The notes beneath the pieces were generated by a model. The model had not been told where the DNA came from, ran no database searches, and worked only from the letters and a program-made list of their open reading frames with translations. DNA of 64,000 bases from Paraburkholderia dilworthii (GTDB lineage: Bacteria > Pseudomonadota > Gammaproteobacteria > Burkholderiales > Burkholderiaceae): positions 124,210-188,209 of the forward strand of contig NZ_AWZT01000008.1 of NCBI RefSeq assembly GCF_000472525.1. The letters run 5' to 3'. Position numbers and translations under genes: made by a program. Below, in pieces: positions 17,857 through 27,130 of this stretch (position 1 is its first letter; the number at the start of each line of letters is the position of its first letter).

Positions 17857-18978
17857 TCAGAACGTGTGTTGAATACCTGCGTACACACCGGTCTGGCTGT
17901 GACCCGGCAGCGGGTTCTCGTTGTACGTAGTCGTGCCGCCCGAAGTGATGTTGCCGCCAGGGCCGGCCGCGTTCGCGTCGAGACCGAAGTTAGCCGTCTT
18001 GCTGTTACGTGCGGTCGCGATCTGGATGTCCAGCAGCGTGCGCTTGGACAGGTTGTACGAACCGCCGACCGTATAGATCGTTGCGTTGCCGCCGCCCTTG
18101 TTCGCGTTCACGTGATACACAGCGGCGATCAGTGCGGCAGCCGGTGTGGCTTGCCACGTCACACCACCCCATTCATGATCGAGCGACGTCGGCGACGTGC
18201 CTGCAGCGCTTGCAGCAGCAGACGTGCGCACTGCCTGGTATGCGCCCTGGATCTTGAACTGACCGAGGAACACGTTGAAGGCTGCCGTGTATTCGCGCGA
18301 TGCGCTGAACGGGTCGGTGAAGTTGCCGTTTGCGCTGTTGCGAATTTCGTCGTAAATACCGCGGACCTGGAACAGCGACGACGTGTACGTCAGTTGCAGA
18401 CCAGCTTCACGGCCTTGCGGGGTCGTGCCGTTGCCGTTCCAGTTCGTTGCGTTCGACAGTGCGTACTGGCCGTACATGTCGAAGCCGTAGAACTTCGGCG
18501 ACTGGTAAGCGATGTTGTTGCTCGATTGCGGCCAGTTGCGGCCACGCACCAGCGATGCCGACGACCAGTTCGATTGACCGAACGGATCGAAGTCCCACAC
18601 GCCGTTCGAGATGAAGAGCATACGGCCCATCGTGAACGTACCGTATGCATTGTTCGACAGACCGACCGTTGCCCAGCGATTGAAGAGACCGCCGCCGCCA
18701 GGACCCGCGCCCGTCATCGTGTTGAACGAGCCTTCCAACTGGAACAGGACCTTGTTGCCGCCGCCGATATCTTCGACGCCCTTCATGCCCCACAGGCTCG
18801 TGCCCCAGTCACCGCTTTCCGCGCGCCAGCGCGAGGTGGAACCGGTGTAGTTGGCGTTCGGCAGACCGCTGATATATTCGAGACCCGCATCCAGGCGACC
18901 ATACAGTGTCACGCTGCTTTGAGCATGCGCAACAACGCCGGCCGACATCAGCGCAGCGGCGAGCAAAGCTTTCTTCAT
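17857..18978 (-). CDS. Gram-negative trimeric porin (Burkholderia type)
   Basis: An outer-membrane beta-barrel of 373 residues. The ATG at MKKALLAAALM is preceded by an ideal GGAGGAGA; an earlier in-frame ATG would put that sequence inside the gene. A signal peptide ends at AHA about residue 20, and the mature protein begins QSSVTLYGRLDAGLEYI, typical of the betaproteobacterial porin family. The L3-loop region follows LFQLEGSFNT, and the chain ends GVYAGIQHTF with the terminal phenylalanine needed for barrel assembly. It allows diffusion of small hydrophilic solutes. Transcribed alone, with a long AT-rich upstream region. Confidence 0.93.
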   Translation of the reverse strand: MKKALLAAALMSAGVVAHAQSSVTLYGRLDAGLEYISGLPNANYTGSTSRWRAESGDWGTSLWGMKGVEDIGGGNKVLFQLEGSFNTMTGAGPGGGGLFNRWATVGLSNNAYGTFTMGRMLFISNGVWDFDPFGQSNWSSASLVRGRNWPQSSNNIAYQSPKFYGFDMYGQYALSNATNWNGNGTTPQGREAGLQLTYTSSLFQVRGIYDEIRNSANGNFTDPFSASREYTAAFNVFLGQFKIQGAYQAVRTSAAASAAGTSPTSLDHEWGGVTWQATPAAALIAAVYHVNANKGGGNATIYTVGGSYNLSKRTLLDIQIATARNSKTANFGLDANAAGPGGNITSGGTTTYNENPLPGHSQTGVYAGIQHTF

Positions 18979-19493
18979 CTTCTCCTCCATACCCTGTCAA
19001 AAAGTGAAACCCAGTACTGCGAATGGTGTTCGGACGCAAGCCGCGCCGAACAGAAATCGGTACCAGGGAGATTAGCGGGCGGATTAGGTCTCCTGTCCTG
19101 ACGTGCAGCCTTGGGACTGTCTCGTCGTCATGCCGATCCCTCGCCGACCGGTTCTCCTCTGTGCTTTGAAGTAAAACTACTTTTAATGAACTTTGTTTTG
19201 CTACTTTGGTTACTAATTTATCAAAAATACACTTGTGTGGGAGAAGAAATTAGTACCGGCGTTGACCTGTGTCTCCAAATTGCAATACCGATGTGTGCAA
19301 AGGCGCTCTGCGGCACCCTGAAAAATAGCGGAATCCCTTATGGGACAAGGGAATCACGGATCGGCGGAGGGAAGATCAAGGATTGCCACTATTGACGCTT
19401 CCAATAAGGCAGGGTAAGGCGCAAACGCGCGGCTGAGAGGGCGATGCAGCGGAGTTTTCGTGGCCGAAACCTGCAGATTACGCAGGTGACCGA
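18979..19493. other. Gene-free stretch with porin upstream region
   Basis: About 515 bases without a credible gene. The segment around 19165-19250 is markedly AT-rich compared with its surroundings and probably holds the porin promoter and regulator sites, although no single promoter can be fixed. Open frames here lack ribosome sites and protein-like composition. Confidence 0.6.
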
Positions 19494-19520
19494 AACAAAA
19501 AAGGCGCTCGTAAGCGCCTT
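19494..19520 (-). terminator. Rho-independent terminator of the amino-acid ABC operon
   Basis: AAGGCGCT (19501-19508) pairs with 19513-19520 around CGTA. On the minus strand the stem is followed directly by TTTTTTGTTTCG, ending transcripts from the ABC genes. Confidence 0.88.
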
Positions 19521-19538
19521 GTAAAACTACTTCGACTA

Positions 19539-19583
19539 CAGCCTGGTATTGAGACTTTCGAGCACGTCTCAAATACCAGGCTG
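19539..19583. repeat. Long inverted repeat in the ABC operon 3' UTR
   Basis: CAGCCTGGTATTGAGAC (19539-19555) pairs with 19566-19583 with a single extra A, around a 10-base loop. The element ATTTGAGACTT recurs at 19598-19608, overlapping the stop of the ATPase gene. It lies between that stop and the terminator. Confidence 0.8.
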
Positions 19584-19596
19584 TGCGATATATCCG

Positions 19597-20376
19597 CTAT
19601 TTGAGACTTCCGGAAAGAAACTGCTTCAGGCGCTCGCTGCGAGTGTTCCTGAACACTTCGTCGGGCTTGCCTTCTTCTTCGACGCGGCCCTGGTGCAGGA
19701 ACATCACGTGGTTCGATACGTTGCGCGCGAACGCCATTTCATGCGTGACGACGATCATCGTGCGGCCTTCTTCGGCAAGCGTCTGCATGACCTTGAGCAC
19801 TTCGCCGACCAGTTCGGGATCGAGTGCGGAGGTGGGTTCGTCGAACAGCATCACGTCGGGATGCATGGCCAATGCGCGCGCGATCGCCACGCGCTGCTGC
19901 TGGCCGCCGGACAGATGCGACGGATACTGCTTTTCTAGACGCGGCGCGAGGCCAACTTTTTCCAGATACTCGCGAGCGCGATCTTCCGCTTCCTTACGCT
20001 TCAACCCAAGCACATTGACGGGCGCCTCGACGATATTGTCGAGCACGTTCATGTGCGACCACAGATTGAAGTGCTGGAACACCATCGACAGTTTGGTGCG
20101 CACGCGCTGCAACTGCTTTGGATCGGACACGCGCAGCGCGCCGTGTTTGTCCGTTTGCGTGCGAACTTCTTCGCCGTCCACGAAGATGCGCCCGGCGTTC
20201 GGCTGTTCGAGGAAGTTGATGCAGCGAAGCATCGTGCTCTTGCCCGAACCAGACGAGCCGATCACGCTGATGACATCGCCGGCGTTGGCCTTCAGCGACA
20301 CGCCCTTGAGGACTTCGTTGTCGCCGTACTGTTTGTGAAGCTCGTCGACGAAGAGCTTTTGCTTCGTGGTGTTCAT
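19597..20376 (-). CDS. hisP: Basic amino-acid ABC transporter ATPase (HisP-like)
   Basis: The 259-residue ATPase carries Walker [11 protein letters not shown]-loop [16 protein letters not shown], signature LSGGQQQR, Walker [12 protein letters not shown] and the switch histidine in VVTHEMAFA. The HFNLWSHM block and insertion [13 protein letters not shown] are typical of the histidine/lysine-arginine-ornithine importer subfamily. It powers uptake from the cytoplasmic side for the two permeases encoded just upstream. AAGGA lies a few bases before the ATG. It is the last gene of a leftward operon (binding protein, permease, permease, ATPase) and is followed by a 3' hairpin and a terminator. Exact substrate range is inferred. 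Confidence 0.9.
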   Translation of the reverse strand: MNTTKQKLFVDELHKQYGDNEVLKGVSLKANAGDVISVIGSSGSGKSTMLRCINFLEQPNAGRIFVDGEEVRTQTDKHGALRVSDPKQLQRVRTKLSMVFQHFNLWSHMNVLDNIVEAPVNVLGLKRKEAEDRAREYLEKVGLAPRLEKQYPSHLSGGQQQRVAIARALAMHPDVMLFDEPTSALDPELVGEVLKVMQTLAEEGRTMIVVTHEMAFARNVSNHVMFLHQGRVEEEGKPDEVFRNTRSERLKQFLSGSLK

Positions 20377-20420
20377 CGGAATCCTTGGAGCTTGCTTACG
20401 GGCTGGGCGCGGTGCCCCGG

Positions 20421-21134
20421 TTATTTGCCTTGCGGCCGCAGGTAAGCGAGCCAGCGGCGCTCGGCGCGGCGGAACAGCCACACGAGCGCAAAAGAAATGC
20501 ACAGATAAAGCAGGGCGGCGATGCCGAATGCATTGAACGATTGATACGTCGCCGAGTTGACGTCGCGCGCGATTTTCAGAATGTCCGGCACGGTCGCGGT
20601 GAAGGCGACGGTCGTGGCGTGCAGCATCAGGATCACTTCGTTGCTGTAGTACGGCAACGCGCGGCGCAGTGCCGAAGGCAGGATCACGCGCCGGTACAGC
20701 GTGAACGACGACATGCCGTACGCGCGCGCTGCTTCGATTTCGCCATACGGCGTGGCCTTGATCGCGCCGGCGAAAATCTCGGTGGTGTATGCGCAGGTAT
20801 TCAGCGTGAACGCGAGCAGCGTGCAGTTCATGCCTTCGCGGAAAAATGCGTTGGTCAGCTCGTGATTGCGGACGATCTCGAGGCTGTACAAGCCCGTATA
20901 GCACAGCAGCAGTTGCACATAGAGCGGCGTGCCGCGAAAGATGTACGTGTAGAGCCACACGAGAGCCGCGAGCCATTTCTTCTTCGACACGCGCGCGACA
21001 GCGAGTGGAATCGATAGACAGAAGCCGAGCCCGATCGACACGACCAGCAGCCACAGCGTGATCGCGAGGCCGGTGAAGCGATAGCCGTCGGTATAAAGAT
21101 AGTTGCGCCAGTATTCCTGAATGATCTCGATCAT
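20421..21134 (-). CDS. hisM: Basic amino-acid ABC permease (HisM-like)
   Basis: The 237-residue inner-membrane permease has five predicted helices. It carries the polar amino-acid permease features [16 protein letters not shown] and the EAA loop [20 protein letters not shown] that docks on the ATPase. It pairs with the HisQ-like protein to form the membrane channel. Its ATG overlaps the stop of the upstream permease gene by four bases (ATGA), showing translational coupling, and the ATPase starts 44 bases after its stop. The [14 protein letters not shown] helix is typical of HisM. Confidence 0.9.
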   Translation of the reverse strand: MIEIIQEYWRNYLYTDGYRFTGLAITLWLLVVSIGLGFCLSIPLAVARVSKKKWLAALVWLYTYIFRGTPLYVQLLLCYTGLYSLEIVRNHELTNAFFREGMNCTLLAFTLNTCAYTTEIFAGAIKATPYGEIEAARAYGMSSFTLYRRVILPSALRRALPYYSNEVILMLHATTVAFTATVPDILKIARDVNSATYQSFNAFGIAALLYLCISFALVWLFRRAERRWLAYLRPQGK

Positions 21135-21820
21135 AGATCCGCCTTTCGCACGCCGGTCGAGTAACGCTTTTCGAGGTACATCAGCACGAAGTTGGACACT
21201 GTGGTGATGACGAGATAGATCGCCCCCGCGAACAGGGTGAAGAAGAAAAACCGCAAGGTGCCTTTGCCCGCGTCCTGCGAAGCCTTGACGACATCGGCGA
21301 GACCGATGATCGACACCAGCGCGGTGGCTTTGACCATCACCTGCCAGTTGTTGCCAATGCCGGGCAGCGCGAAGCGCATCATCTGCGGGAACATGATGCG
21401 CGAGAACACCTGCCAGCTTGTCATGCCGTAGGCCGCGCCGGCTTCGAGCTGGCCGCGTGGCACCGCGAGGAACGCACCGCGAAATGTCTCGGTGAAGTAC
21501 GCGCCGTAAATGAAGCCCAGCACCGCGACGCCGGCCACGAACGGATCGATGTCGATCTGGTCCCAGCCGAGCAGGTCGGTCAGATTGTTTAGCCAGATCT
21601 GGATGCTATAGAACAGCAGCAGCATCAGCACGAGGTCGGGCACGCCTCGCACGAGCGTGGTGTAGACGGTGCCGGCGCCGTGCGAAAGACGGTTCTTCGA
21701 CAGTTTCGCCGCCGCGCCGATGAGGCCCAGCAAGAAAGCAAGCACCAACGACAACACCGCCAGTTTGACGGTTTGCCAGGTGCCATTGAGAAGCAGCGGG
21801 CCGTAGCCTTGAAGGAACAT
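21131..21820 (-). CDS. hisQ: Basic amino-acid ABC permease (HisQ-like)
   Basis: The 229-residue permease starts at [23 protein letters not shown] stands upstream, while the open frame extending a further 39 codons is not protein-like. Features are the helix-1 [20 protein letters not shown], the ...[20 protein letters not shown] segment, [12 protein letters not shown] and the EAA loop [20 protein letters not shown]. Together with the HisM-like protein it makes the heterodimeric channel. A 341-base gap separates it from the binding-protein gene upstream on the same strand, enough for a separate promoter or for processing that favours the binding protein. Confidence 0.9.
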   Translation of the reverse strand: MFLQGYGPLLLNGTWQTVKLAVLSLVLAFLLGLIGAAAKLSKNRLSHGAGTVYTTLVRGVPDLVLMLLLFYSIQIWLNNLTDLLGWDQIDIDPFVAGVAVLGFIYGAYFTETFRGAFLAVPRGQLEAGAAYGMTSWQVFSRIMFPQMMRFALPGIGNNWQVMVKATALVSIIGLADVVKASQDAGKGTLRFFFFTLFAGAIYLVITTVSNFVLMYLEKRYSTGVRKADL

Positions 21821-22161
21821 ATCGGGTCCTTGACGATGCGTTTGCGACACACCGCGAAAGACGCGGCAGGCTCCGCACCGCATGTACCGCGAGCTTCGCT
21901 CGCCGTGATCCGCGGCGCACAGCGCACCGCTGTGCAAATCATGACTGCATGACCGTTGCGGGTCTTGCAGCGCGCTTTTCGACTCTCTTTGAAACTAGAC
22001 TGACTGTATTACGAAGCCCGAGGGAAGCCCATGCGGGCGAGCCCCGAGTCTCCTGATGCCACGCTCGAAGCCGTTAGTGCGACGTCTGGTGGACCGCCGG
22101 CTTGCTGCCGGGACAGTGGCCCGCTCAGTGGTCGCTCAGTGGCCGGTTCAGTGGCCGCCGC
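21821..22161. repeat. Operon gap with an 11-14 bp tandem repeat
   Basis: Between the permease and binding-protein genes. At 22112-22163 the words GTGGCCCGCTCA, GTGGTCGCTCA, GTGGCCGGTTCA and GTGGCCGCCGCTCA follow one another, a degenerate array abutting the stop of the binding-protein gene. No clear terminator or gene was seen in the remainder. Confidence 0.6.
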
Positions 22162-22938
22162 TCAGTGCCCAGGATAGATCTCGAAGTCGAAGTACTGCTT
22201 TTCGAGCTTCGTGAACGTGCCGTCCTGATGAACCTGTGCGAGCGCCCGATTGAACATCGTCTTCAGGTCGGTGTCATCCTTGCGCAGACCGATGGCCGTG
22301 CCTTCGCCGATGGTTTTCGGATCCTTGACTTCCGGGCCGGCCCACGCGAAGCCCTTGCCGCGCGGCGTCTTCAGGAACCCGGCGTCGGCCTGGATCTCGT
22401 CTTGCAGCGCGGCGTCGAGCCGGCCTGAGGTGAGATCCGCATAGACCTGGTCCTGGTTCTGATAGGGCACCACCGTCACGCCTTTGGGTTGCCAATAAGC
22501 CTTCGCGTAGGCTTCCTGGGTCGTGCCCTGCTCGACGCCAATGCGCTTGCCCTTTAGCGATTCAGCGGTGGGCAGGAGCGGCGAGCCCGCTTTGGCGATC
22601 ATGCGCGCCGGGGCGTCGAACAGCTTGTCGGAGAAATCGATCTGCTCGCGACGCTTGTCCGTGACGGTCAGCGACGACACGATTGCGTCGAACTTCTTGC
22701 CCTTCAGAGCGGGGATGATGCCGTCGAAATCCTGCTCGATCCACACGCACTTGACGTTCATCTTTGTGCACAGCGCTTTGGTCAGATCGACGTCGAACCC
22801 GACTACCTGGCCGCTAGCCGCCTTCGATTCGAACGGCGGGTAGCTGGCGTCAACCCCGATGCGTACGGTTTTCCATTCTTTTGCCAAGGCGCCGGTGGCC
22901 ATGACAGCAAGCGCTACGCACAGTGCGAGCTTCTTCAT
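22162..22938 (-). CDS. Basic amino-acid periplasmic binding protein (HisJ/ArgT-like)
   Basis: The 258-residue protein has a signal peptide MKKLALCVALAVMATGALA cut before KEW. The mature part is a type II periplasmic binding protein with the family motif GVDASYPPFESK, GFDVDLTKALC, the DFDGIIPALKGKKFDAIV hinge region, the ligand-region IDFSDKLFDAPARM and the C-terminal KLEKQYFDFEIYPG. Two cysteines (LCTKMNVKCVW) match the conserved disulphide of LAO/HisJ proteins. It delivers lysine, arginine, ornithine or histidine to the permeases encoded downstream. GGAGAAAC lies before the ATG. It is first in the operon. Confidence 0.92.
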   Translation of the reverse strand: MKKLALCVALAVMATGALAKEWKTVRIGVDASYPPFESKAASGQVVGFDVDLTKALCTKMNVKCVWIEQDFDGIIPALKGKKFDAIVSSLTVTDKRREQIDFSDKLFDAPARMIAKAGSPLLPTAESLKGKRIGVEQGTTQEAYAKAYWQPKGVTVVPYQNQDQVYADLTSGRLDAALQDEIQADAGFLKTPRGKGFAWAGPEVKDPKTIGEGTAIGLRKDDTDLKTMFNRALAQVHQDGTFTKLEKQYFDFEIYPGH

Positions 22939-23340
22939 GTTTCTCCTGGGTCAAACTGATCGTCGTGGTGTCCGATCTCGACGAACGCCGGCTTGTGGCC
23001 GACCGTCGCTATTCTAGGCGGCCAAAATAGTCGGGCCGCTATAGCTTTGCCGCGCGGTCTCCCGCCCGCGGGCGCGCCTTCGGCCACCATGTGCGTTGAA
23101 AAGCGCGGTATTTTACCCGAACAGGGGCCCGGCGCCAGTGCGCGATCTCCACGGCGGCAGCGCTGAAGCACAGGCGTTGTGTATGCGCGACGCGTATGGC
23201 GGATCGGCCGCGATAGATCGTCCGCCTTCTCAGCGGATTACGCGGATTTGCGAAACGATCCGGTGCGTTCCTGGCCGATTGTCCGGCGAGCGCTCTGCCC
23301 ATACATTCTGGCCATCGCCAAACTTCACAGGGAGTTCCTC
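22939..23340. other. Divergent promoter region, no gene seen
   Basis: About 400 bases between the leftward binding-protein gene and the rightward pirin gene. Several short frames cross it but none has a ribosome site or recognisable sequence. It must hold both promoters; neither could be placed with confidence. Confidence 0.5.
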
Positions 23341-24051
23341 ATGATCGAGATTCGCCGTTCCGAAGAGCGCGGCCACGCTAACCACGGCTGGCTCGACTCG
23401 TATCACAGCTTCTCGTTTGCCGACTATCGCGACCCGGAGCATGTCCACTTCGGTCCGTTGCGCGTGATTAACGAAGACCGCATTGCCGGCGGCCAGGGCT
23501 TCGGCACACATGGGCATCGCGACATGGAGATCGTCACCTATGTGCTCGAGGGCGCGCTTGAACATCGCGACAGCATGGGCAACGGCTCGACCATCCGTCC
23601 GGGCGACGTGCAGCGCATGAGCGCCGGGACGGGCGTCATGCACAGTGAGTTCAACGCGTCGCAGGACGAAGAGGCGCATCTGCTGCAGATCTGGGTGATT
23701 CCGCGACGCGCGGGCGATCAGCCGGGCTACGAGGAAAAGCGTTTCGAAGCCGCCGACAAGCGCGGCCGGTTGCGCGTCGTCGCGTCGCCCGACGGGCGCG
23801 ACGGCTCGGTGACGATCCACGCGGACGCGTCGATCTATGCGGCGTTGATCGACGGCACCGAAAAAGCTACGTTCGCGATGCCTGAAGGACGGCTCGCCTA
23901 TGTGCACGTGGCGCGCGGCTCGCTGACGGTGAACGGCAAGGTGCTTGATGCAGGCGATGCGGCCAAAGTCAGCGAAACCGACACGGTCACGCTGGAGAAA
24001 GGCCATAACGCCGAAGTGCTCCTATTCGACCTGGGCCGGCTGGAAGGCTGA
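23341..24051 (+). CDS. Pirin-family bicupin (YhaK/YhhW-like)
   Basis: The 236-residue protein has the pirin plan: two cupin domains, the N-terminal one carrying the metal site. Key blocks are [20 protein letters not shown], the histidine-rich [45 protein letters not shown] and LLQIWVIPR. The three histidines and glutamate that bind iron or another metal are visible. Some relatives (YhhW, YhaK) show quercetinase activity, others act as redox-responsive regulators; which applies here is unknown. The ATG follows GGGAGTTCCTC, a good ribosome site. It stands alone, followed by a hairpin. Confidence 0.9.
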   Translation: MIEIRRSEERGHANHGWLDSYHSFSFADYRDPEHVHFGPLRVINEDRIAGGQGFGTHGHRDMEIVTYVLEGALEHRDSMGNGSTIRPGDVQRMSAGTGVMHSEFNASQDEEAHLLQIWVIPRRAGDQPGYEEKRFEAADKRGRLRVVASPDGRDGSVTIHADASIYAALIDGTEKATFAMPEGRLAYVHVARGSLTVNGKVLDAGDAAKVSETDTVTLEKGHNAEVLLFDLGRLEG

Positions 24052-24116
24052 AGCGGTTGGTTCTGCGTACTTCATAGCGAGTTCGTTGCGCCTGCAACCA
24101 GCCGCGCGCCGCGCCT

Positions 24117-24156
24117 GCAACGACCCACAACGACCCGCAACGACCCGCAACGCGAC
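24117..24156. repeat. 10-bp tandem repeat
   Basis: Four consecutive units of the form CAACGACCCG, the middle two identical, in the gap after the pirin gene. Confidence 0.6.
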
Positions 24157-24180
24157 GTGAATATGCAATGCATCATGGAA

Positions 24181-24209
24181 GAACGCCACGGAGAATCTCC
24201 GTGGCGTTC
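24181..24209. terminator. Convergent hairpin between pirin and spy-like genes
   Basis: GAACGCCACGGAGA (24181-24194) pairs perfectly with 24196-24209, a 14-bp stem with a tiny loop. T tracts are weak on both sides, but the position between convergent genes supports termination. Confidence 0.65.
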
Positions 24210-24301
24210 CTGCTTTGCGAAGGCGGCCGCACGGCCCGCCTTCGTTCAGCCTGCCTCGCATTGCGACGCGGGTCACTGCGGTGGTGCGGCTACCGCATGG
24301 C

Positions 24302-24838
24302 TTACTGACTTGCAGCCGGCGCAGACGCCGCGCCCTCGTGGCGATGCTGCAAGCGCTCGCGCATCTTCTCGTGACGCGATTCCATCTTCGCAAAGCGCTG
24401 TTTCAGCGCGGTGCTGACGGTGGTTTTCTGCTGGTCGTTCAAACCGTTATAGAACTTGAGCCATGCGTCCGTGGTTTGCTGGCGCAATTGCGCGTCTTTC
24501 TGTTCGATCTGCTGATGAGCGGCGGCCATTGCGTTCAGATCCAGAATCGGCTGTTGCTGCGCGGACTTGAACTGATTCTTCATCTGCTCGTGATTCGCGC
24601 GCATCGCCTCATGGCTCTGCTTCATGGTGTCCAGCGCGGCTTGCCACTGCTTTTCCTGATCTGCGTTGAGCTTCAGCTGGTCATGCAGTTGCGTGAGTTC
24701 TTTCATGAAGTGTCCATGCCATCCGCCGGGGCCGCCGTGCGCTTCATGAGCGGGTTGAGCGGCATAGGCTGCGCCCGCGCCGAGGGCGAGAGCACTGGCG
24801 GCAACGGCGAGGGCGCGCGAGATTTTTCTGGTGGACAT
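24302..24838 (-). CDS. Spy/CpxP-family periplasmic protein (LTxxQ)
   Basis: The 178-residue exported protein has a signal peptide ending AAYA near residue 26. The mature helical domain carries two degenerate LTxxQ-type motifs (LKLNADQEKQWQAAL and GLNDQQKTTVSTALKQRF). The middle is rich in Gln, His and Met (QSHEAMRANHEQMKNQ), as expected for a Spy-like ATP-independent chaperone or a CpxP-like inhibitor of a sensor kinase. AAAGGAG lies six bases before the ATG; the longer open frame upstream is not protein-like. It is divergent from an OmpR/EnvZ-type pair, the same arrangement as cpxP and cpxRA in enterics. Repeated GTAAC boxes lie between them. Function inferred from family and context. Confidence 0.82.
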   Translation of the reverse strand: MSTRKISRALAVAASALALGAGAAYAAQPAHEAHGGPGGWHGHFMKELTQLHDQLKLNADQEKQWQAALDTMKQSHEAMRANHEQMKNQFKSAQQQPILDLNAMAAAHQQIEQKDAQLRQQTTDAWLKFYNGLNDQQKTTVSTALKQRFAKMESRHEKMRERLQHRHEGAASAPAASQ

Positions 24839-24937
24839 GTAAGGCTCCTTTGTAATGGAATAGCCGACGATGCATCCGATCGGATTGACGGCCTGCATTC
24901 GGTAAGACACAGCGTAGAGAACTGCGTCACGCGCTGT

Positions 24938-25002
24938 GTTACGCGCTTTCGCGCCGCTGTTACGGGCCATTACGTGCAGCTTTCACCGTAACACCCGGTA
25001 AC
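24938..25002. promoter_or_regulatory. GTAAC boxes between spy-like gene and two-component genes
   Basis: GTTAC occurs at 24938-24942 and 24959-24963 (GTAAC on the minus strand). A direct pair GTAAC-N5-GTAAC lies at 24988-25002 on the plus strand. The 5-base spacing equals that of a CpxR box (GTAAA-N5-GTAAA), suggesting an OmpR-family operator serving both divergent genes. Confidence 0.55.
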
Positions 25003-25058
25003 CCTTGAGGCCCGTTTGAAATCGAAAACCGTTCCTGCCGCGCGTTAAACTTCATCTC

Positions 25059-25784
25059 ATGGCTACTCAAATACTTGTTGTCGACGACGACGTCGAATTG
25101 CGCGATCTTCTGCGCGACTATCTGGCCCGCCAGGGCATCGAAGTGTCGGTGCTGCACGACGCGGGCTCGCTCGAGCGCAGGCTCGAACGCGAGCGCCCCG
25201 ATCTGATCGTGCTCGACCTGATGATGCCCGGCGTCGACGGGCTCACTGCATTGCGCAAGCTGCGCGCGTCGGGCGACGACATTCCCGTGATCATGCTGAC
25301 CGCGCGCGCGGACGACGTCGACCGGATCGTCGGGCTCGAGCTCGGCGCGGACGATTACCTCGGCAAGCCGTTCAATCCGCGTGAACTGCTCGCGCGCGTG
25401 CAGGCGGTGTTGCGGCGGCGTCGTACGCTGCCATCGGCGGCGGCGCCGGAGCAGCGCGAGCCGTTCAGCTTCGGCCGCTTCACGCTGGACTTTCAATCGC
25501 GCACGCTGCATCTCGAAGACAGGCCGCTCACGCTGTCGGGCAGCGAGTTCGCGCTGCTGAAAATCTTCGTCAATCACCCCATGCGCACGCTGACGCGCGA
25601 GCGTCTGCTGGAACTACTGCACGGTCCGGAATACGACGGTACGGACCGCGGCATCGACGTGCAGGTGTGGCGTCTGCGGCGCATTCTCGAAACAGACCCG
25701 TCCACGCCGCGCTTCATCCAGACAGTGCGCGGGCGGGGCTATGTGTTCGTGCCCGACGGCGAACAACATGCGCCGGCCCATTGA
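25059..25784 (+). CDS. OmpR/PhoB-family response regulator
   Basis: The 241-residue regulator has a receiver domain (about 1-120) with acidic pocket VVDDD, phosphorylatable Asp53 in LIVLDLMMPGVDG, the switch threonine in IMLTARADDVDR and the lysine in LGKPFNPRELLARV. A winged-helix domain (about 140-236) has LSGSEFALLKIFVNHPMRTL and VWRLRRILETDPSTPRFIQT ending VRGRGYVF. It binds DNA as a phosphorylated dimer. The cognate kinase gene overlaps its 3' end by 17 bases. The divergent Spy/CpxP-like gene is a probable target. It is closest in style to OmpR/CpxR; the exact orthology is not settled. Confidence 0.92.
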   Translation: MATQILVVDDDVELRDLLRDYLARQGIEVSVLHDAGSLERRLERERPDLIVLDLMMPGVDGLTALRKLRASGDDIPVIMLTARADDVDRIVGLELGADDYLGKPFNPRELLARVQAVLRRRRTLPSAAAPEQREPFSFGRFTLDFQSRTLHLEDRPLTLSGSEFALLKIFVNHPMRTLTRERLLELLHGPEYDGTDRGIDVQVWRLRRILETDPSTPRFIQTVRGRGYVFVPDGEQHAPAH

Positions 25785-27084
25785 TTCGCTGTTCGGACGG
25801 CTGGCGCTGCTGGTCGTCGCAGTGTTGCTGCTGTCGCATTTCGCGTGGTACGCGCTCATGCGTCTCGAGCGCAATCAGTTGCAAGCGCGCTACGCCGTCG
25901 AGGAAGCTACTTTCCTCGTCGACGCGGTGCGTCAGCACGTGGTCCGCAACCCCGACCAGCCGTTGCCCTCGCGGGTGAAACTCGTCGATCCGGCGAGCCC
26001 CGAAGTGCCGCCCGAAACGTCGGACATGCCGCCGCCGCTCGAACGGTTTATCGAAGACGTGCGCGATCGCATGCCGTCCGGCACGCAGGTGCGCGTCGGC
26101 TTGCCGGGCCGGCCGCCCACGCTATGGGTACGCGGAACCGGCGACCCGAGCTGGATCGTCGTGCCGGTGCAGCCGCTGCGGCCGCCGCGCTCGCTCGATC
26201 GCACCGTCTTGTGGCTCGTAATGATTTTCTCTTTCGCGGTCATGGCGGCGTTGTTTGCCGCATGGGCGTTGCAGCAGCCATTGCGCTCGCTCGCTCAGGC
26301 GGTTGCGCGGTTCGGCCGCGGTCTGCCGGTGCCGCCGGTGCCCGAGCGCGGACCGCGCGAGTTGAGGCAATTGACGCACGGCTTTAACCAGATGGTTCAG
26401 GAAGTCGCGCGCACCGAGAACGACCGGGCGGTGATGCTCGCGGGCGTCGCGCACGATCTGAAGACGCCGCTTGCGCGCTTGCGGCTGCGCGCCGAAATGA
26501 TGGACGAAGTGAAGATGCGCGACGGCGTGGTGCGCGACGTCGATTCGATGACTCACATCGTCGAGCAGTTCCTCGTGTTCGCGCACGACGGCGCGGATCG
26601 CAGCGAACCGGTCGACGTCGATGCGCAATGCGAGCGCGTCGTGCGCAGCTATCGGGCGGTGGCCTCGGGGGCGCCGGCCGTCGAAACTGACTTGCAGGCT
26701 GGTTCCGGGTTCATGCTGCCTGCCGCCACGCTCGACCGGATTCTGTCGAACCTGCTCGACAATGCGCACGCGTACGGCGCGCCGCCGATCGTCGTCGCAA
26801 CCGCGCGCACGGCGGAAGGCTTTACGCTGTCGGTGAGCGACAACGGCAAGGGCATCGCCGCTCAGGATCTCGTCAACGCAAGCCGGCCTTTCGTGCGGCT
26901 CGATCCGGCGCGCGGCGGGAATGGCCACAGCGGTTTGGGGCTCGCCATCGTCGAGAGGCTGGTGCGGCGCGCGGGCGGAGAGTGGCAGATAGGCAACCAC
27001 GGTGGCCGCGGCTTGCGAGTCTTGATGAGCTTTCCGTTCTCTGCCGTGCCTCAGGCGAGGACTGCGTCGGAAAGCGTCTGGTGA
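25768..27084 (+). CDS. EnvZ-type sensor histidine kinase
   Basis: The 438-residue kinase has membrane helices near residues 8-30 and 146-167, enclosing a proline-rich periplasmic domain of about 115 residues (PPETSDMPPPLERFIEDVRD). A HAMP segment follows (QQPLRSLAQAVARFGRG). The HisKA domain carries His229 in MLAGVAHDLKTPLARL. The ATPase domain has the N-box LSNLLDNAHAYG, G1 SVSDNGKGI, and G2 GHSGLGLAIV. It autophosphorylates and passes phosphate to the response regulator whose gene it overlaps. The short periplasmic part could be the docking site for the Spy/CpxP-like protein encoded divergently. The tail beyond residue 425 is not conserved. Confidence 0.92.
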   Translation: MRRPIDSLFGRLALLVVAVLLLSHFAWYALMRLERNQLQARYAVEEATFLVDAVRQHVVRNPDQPLPSRVKLVDPASPEVPPETSDMPPPLERFIEDVRDRMPSGTQVRVGLPGRPPTLWVRGTGDPSWIVVPVQPLRPPRSLDRTVLWLVMIFSFAVMAALFAAWALQQPLRSLAQAVARFGRGLPVPPVPERGPRELRQLTHGFNQMVQEVARTENDRAVMLAGVAHDLKTPLARLRLRAEMMDEVKMRDGVVRDVDSMTHIVEQFLVFAHDGADRSEPVDVDAQCERVVRSYRAVASGAPAVETDLQAGSGFMLPAATLDRILSNLLDNAHAYGAPPIVVATARTAEGFTLSVSDNGKGIAAQDLVNASRPFVRLDPARGGNGHSGLGLAIVERLVRRAGGEWQIGNHGGRGLRVLMSFPFSAVPQARTASESVW

Positions 27085-27130
27085 TCCGGCTCACAGGCGT
27101 GGCGTTGCGCCGCGCCTGTCGCTACGACGG

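Noticed and set aside
19111..19572. Open frames on both strands in the porin-ABC gap
   Set aside because: No ribosome site, no recognisable family, and one overlaps the terminator and inverted repeat; composition is not protein-like.
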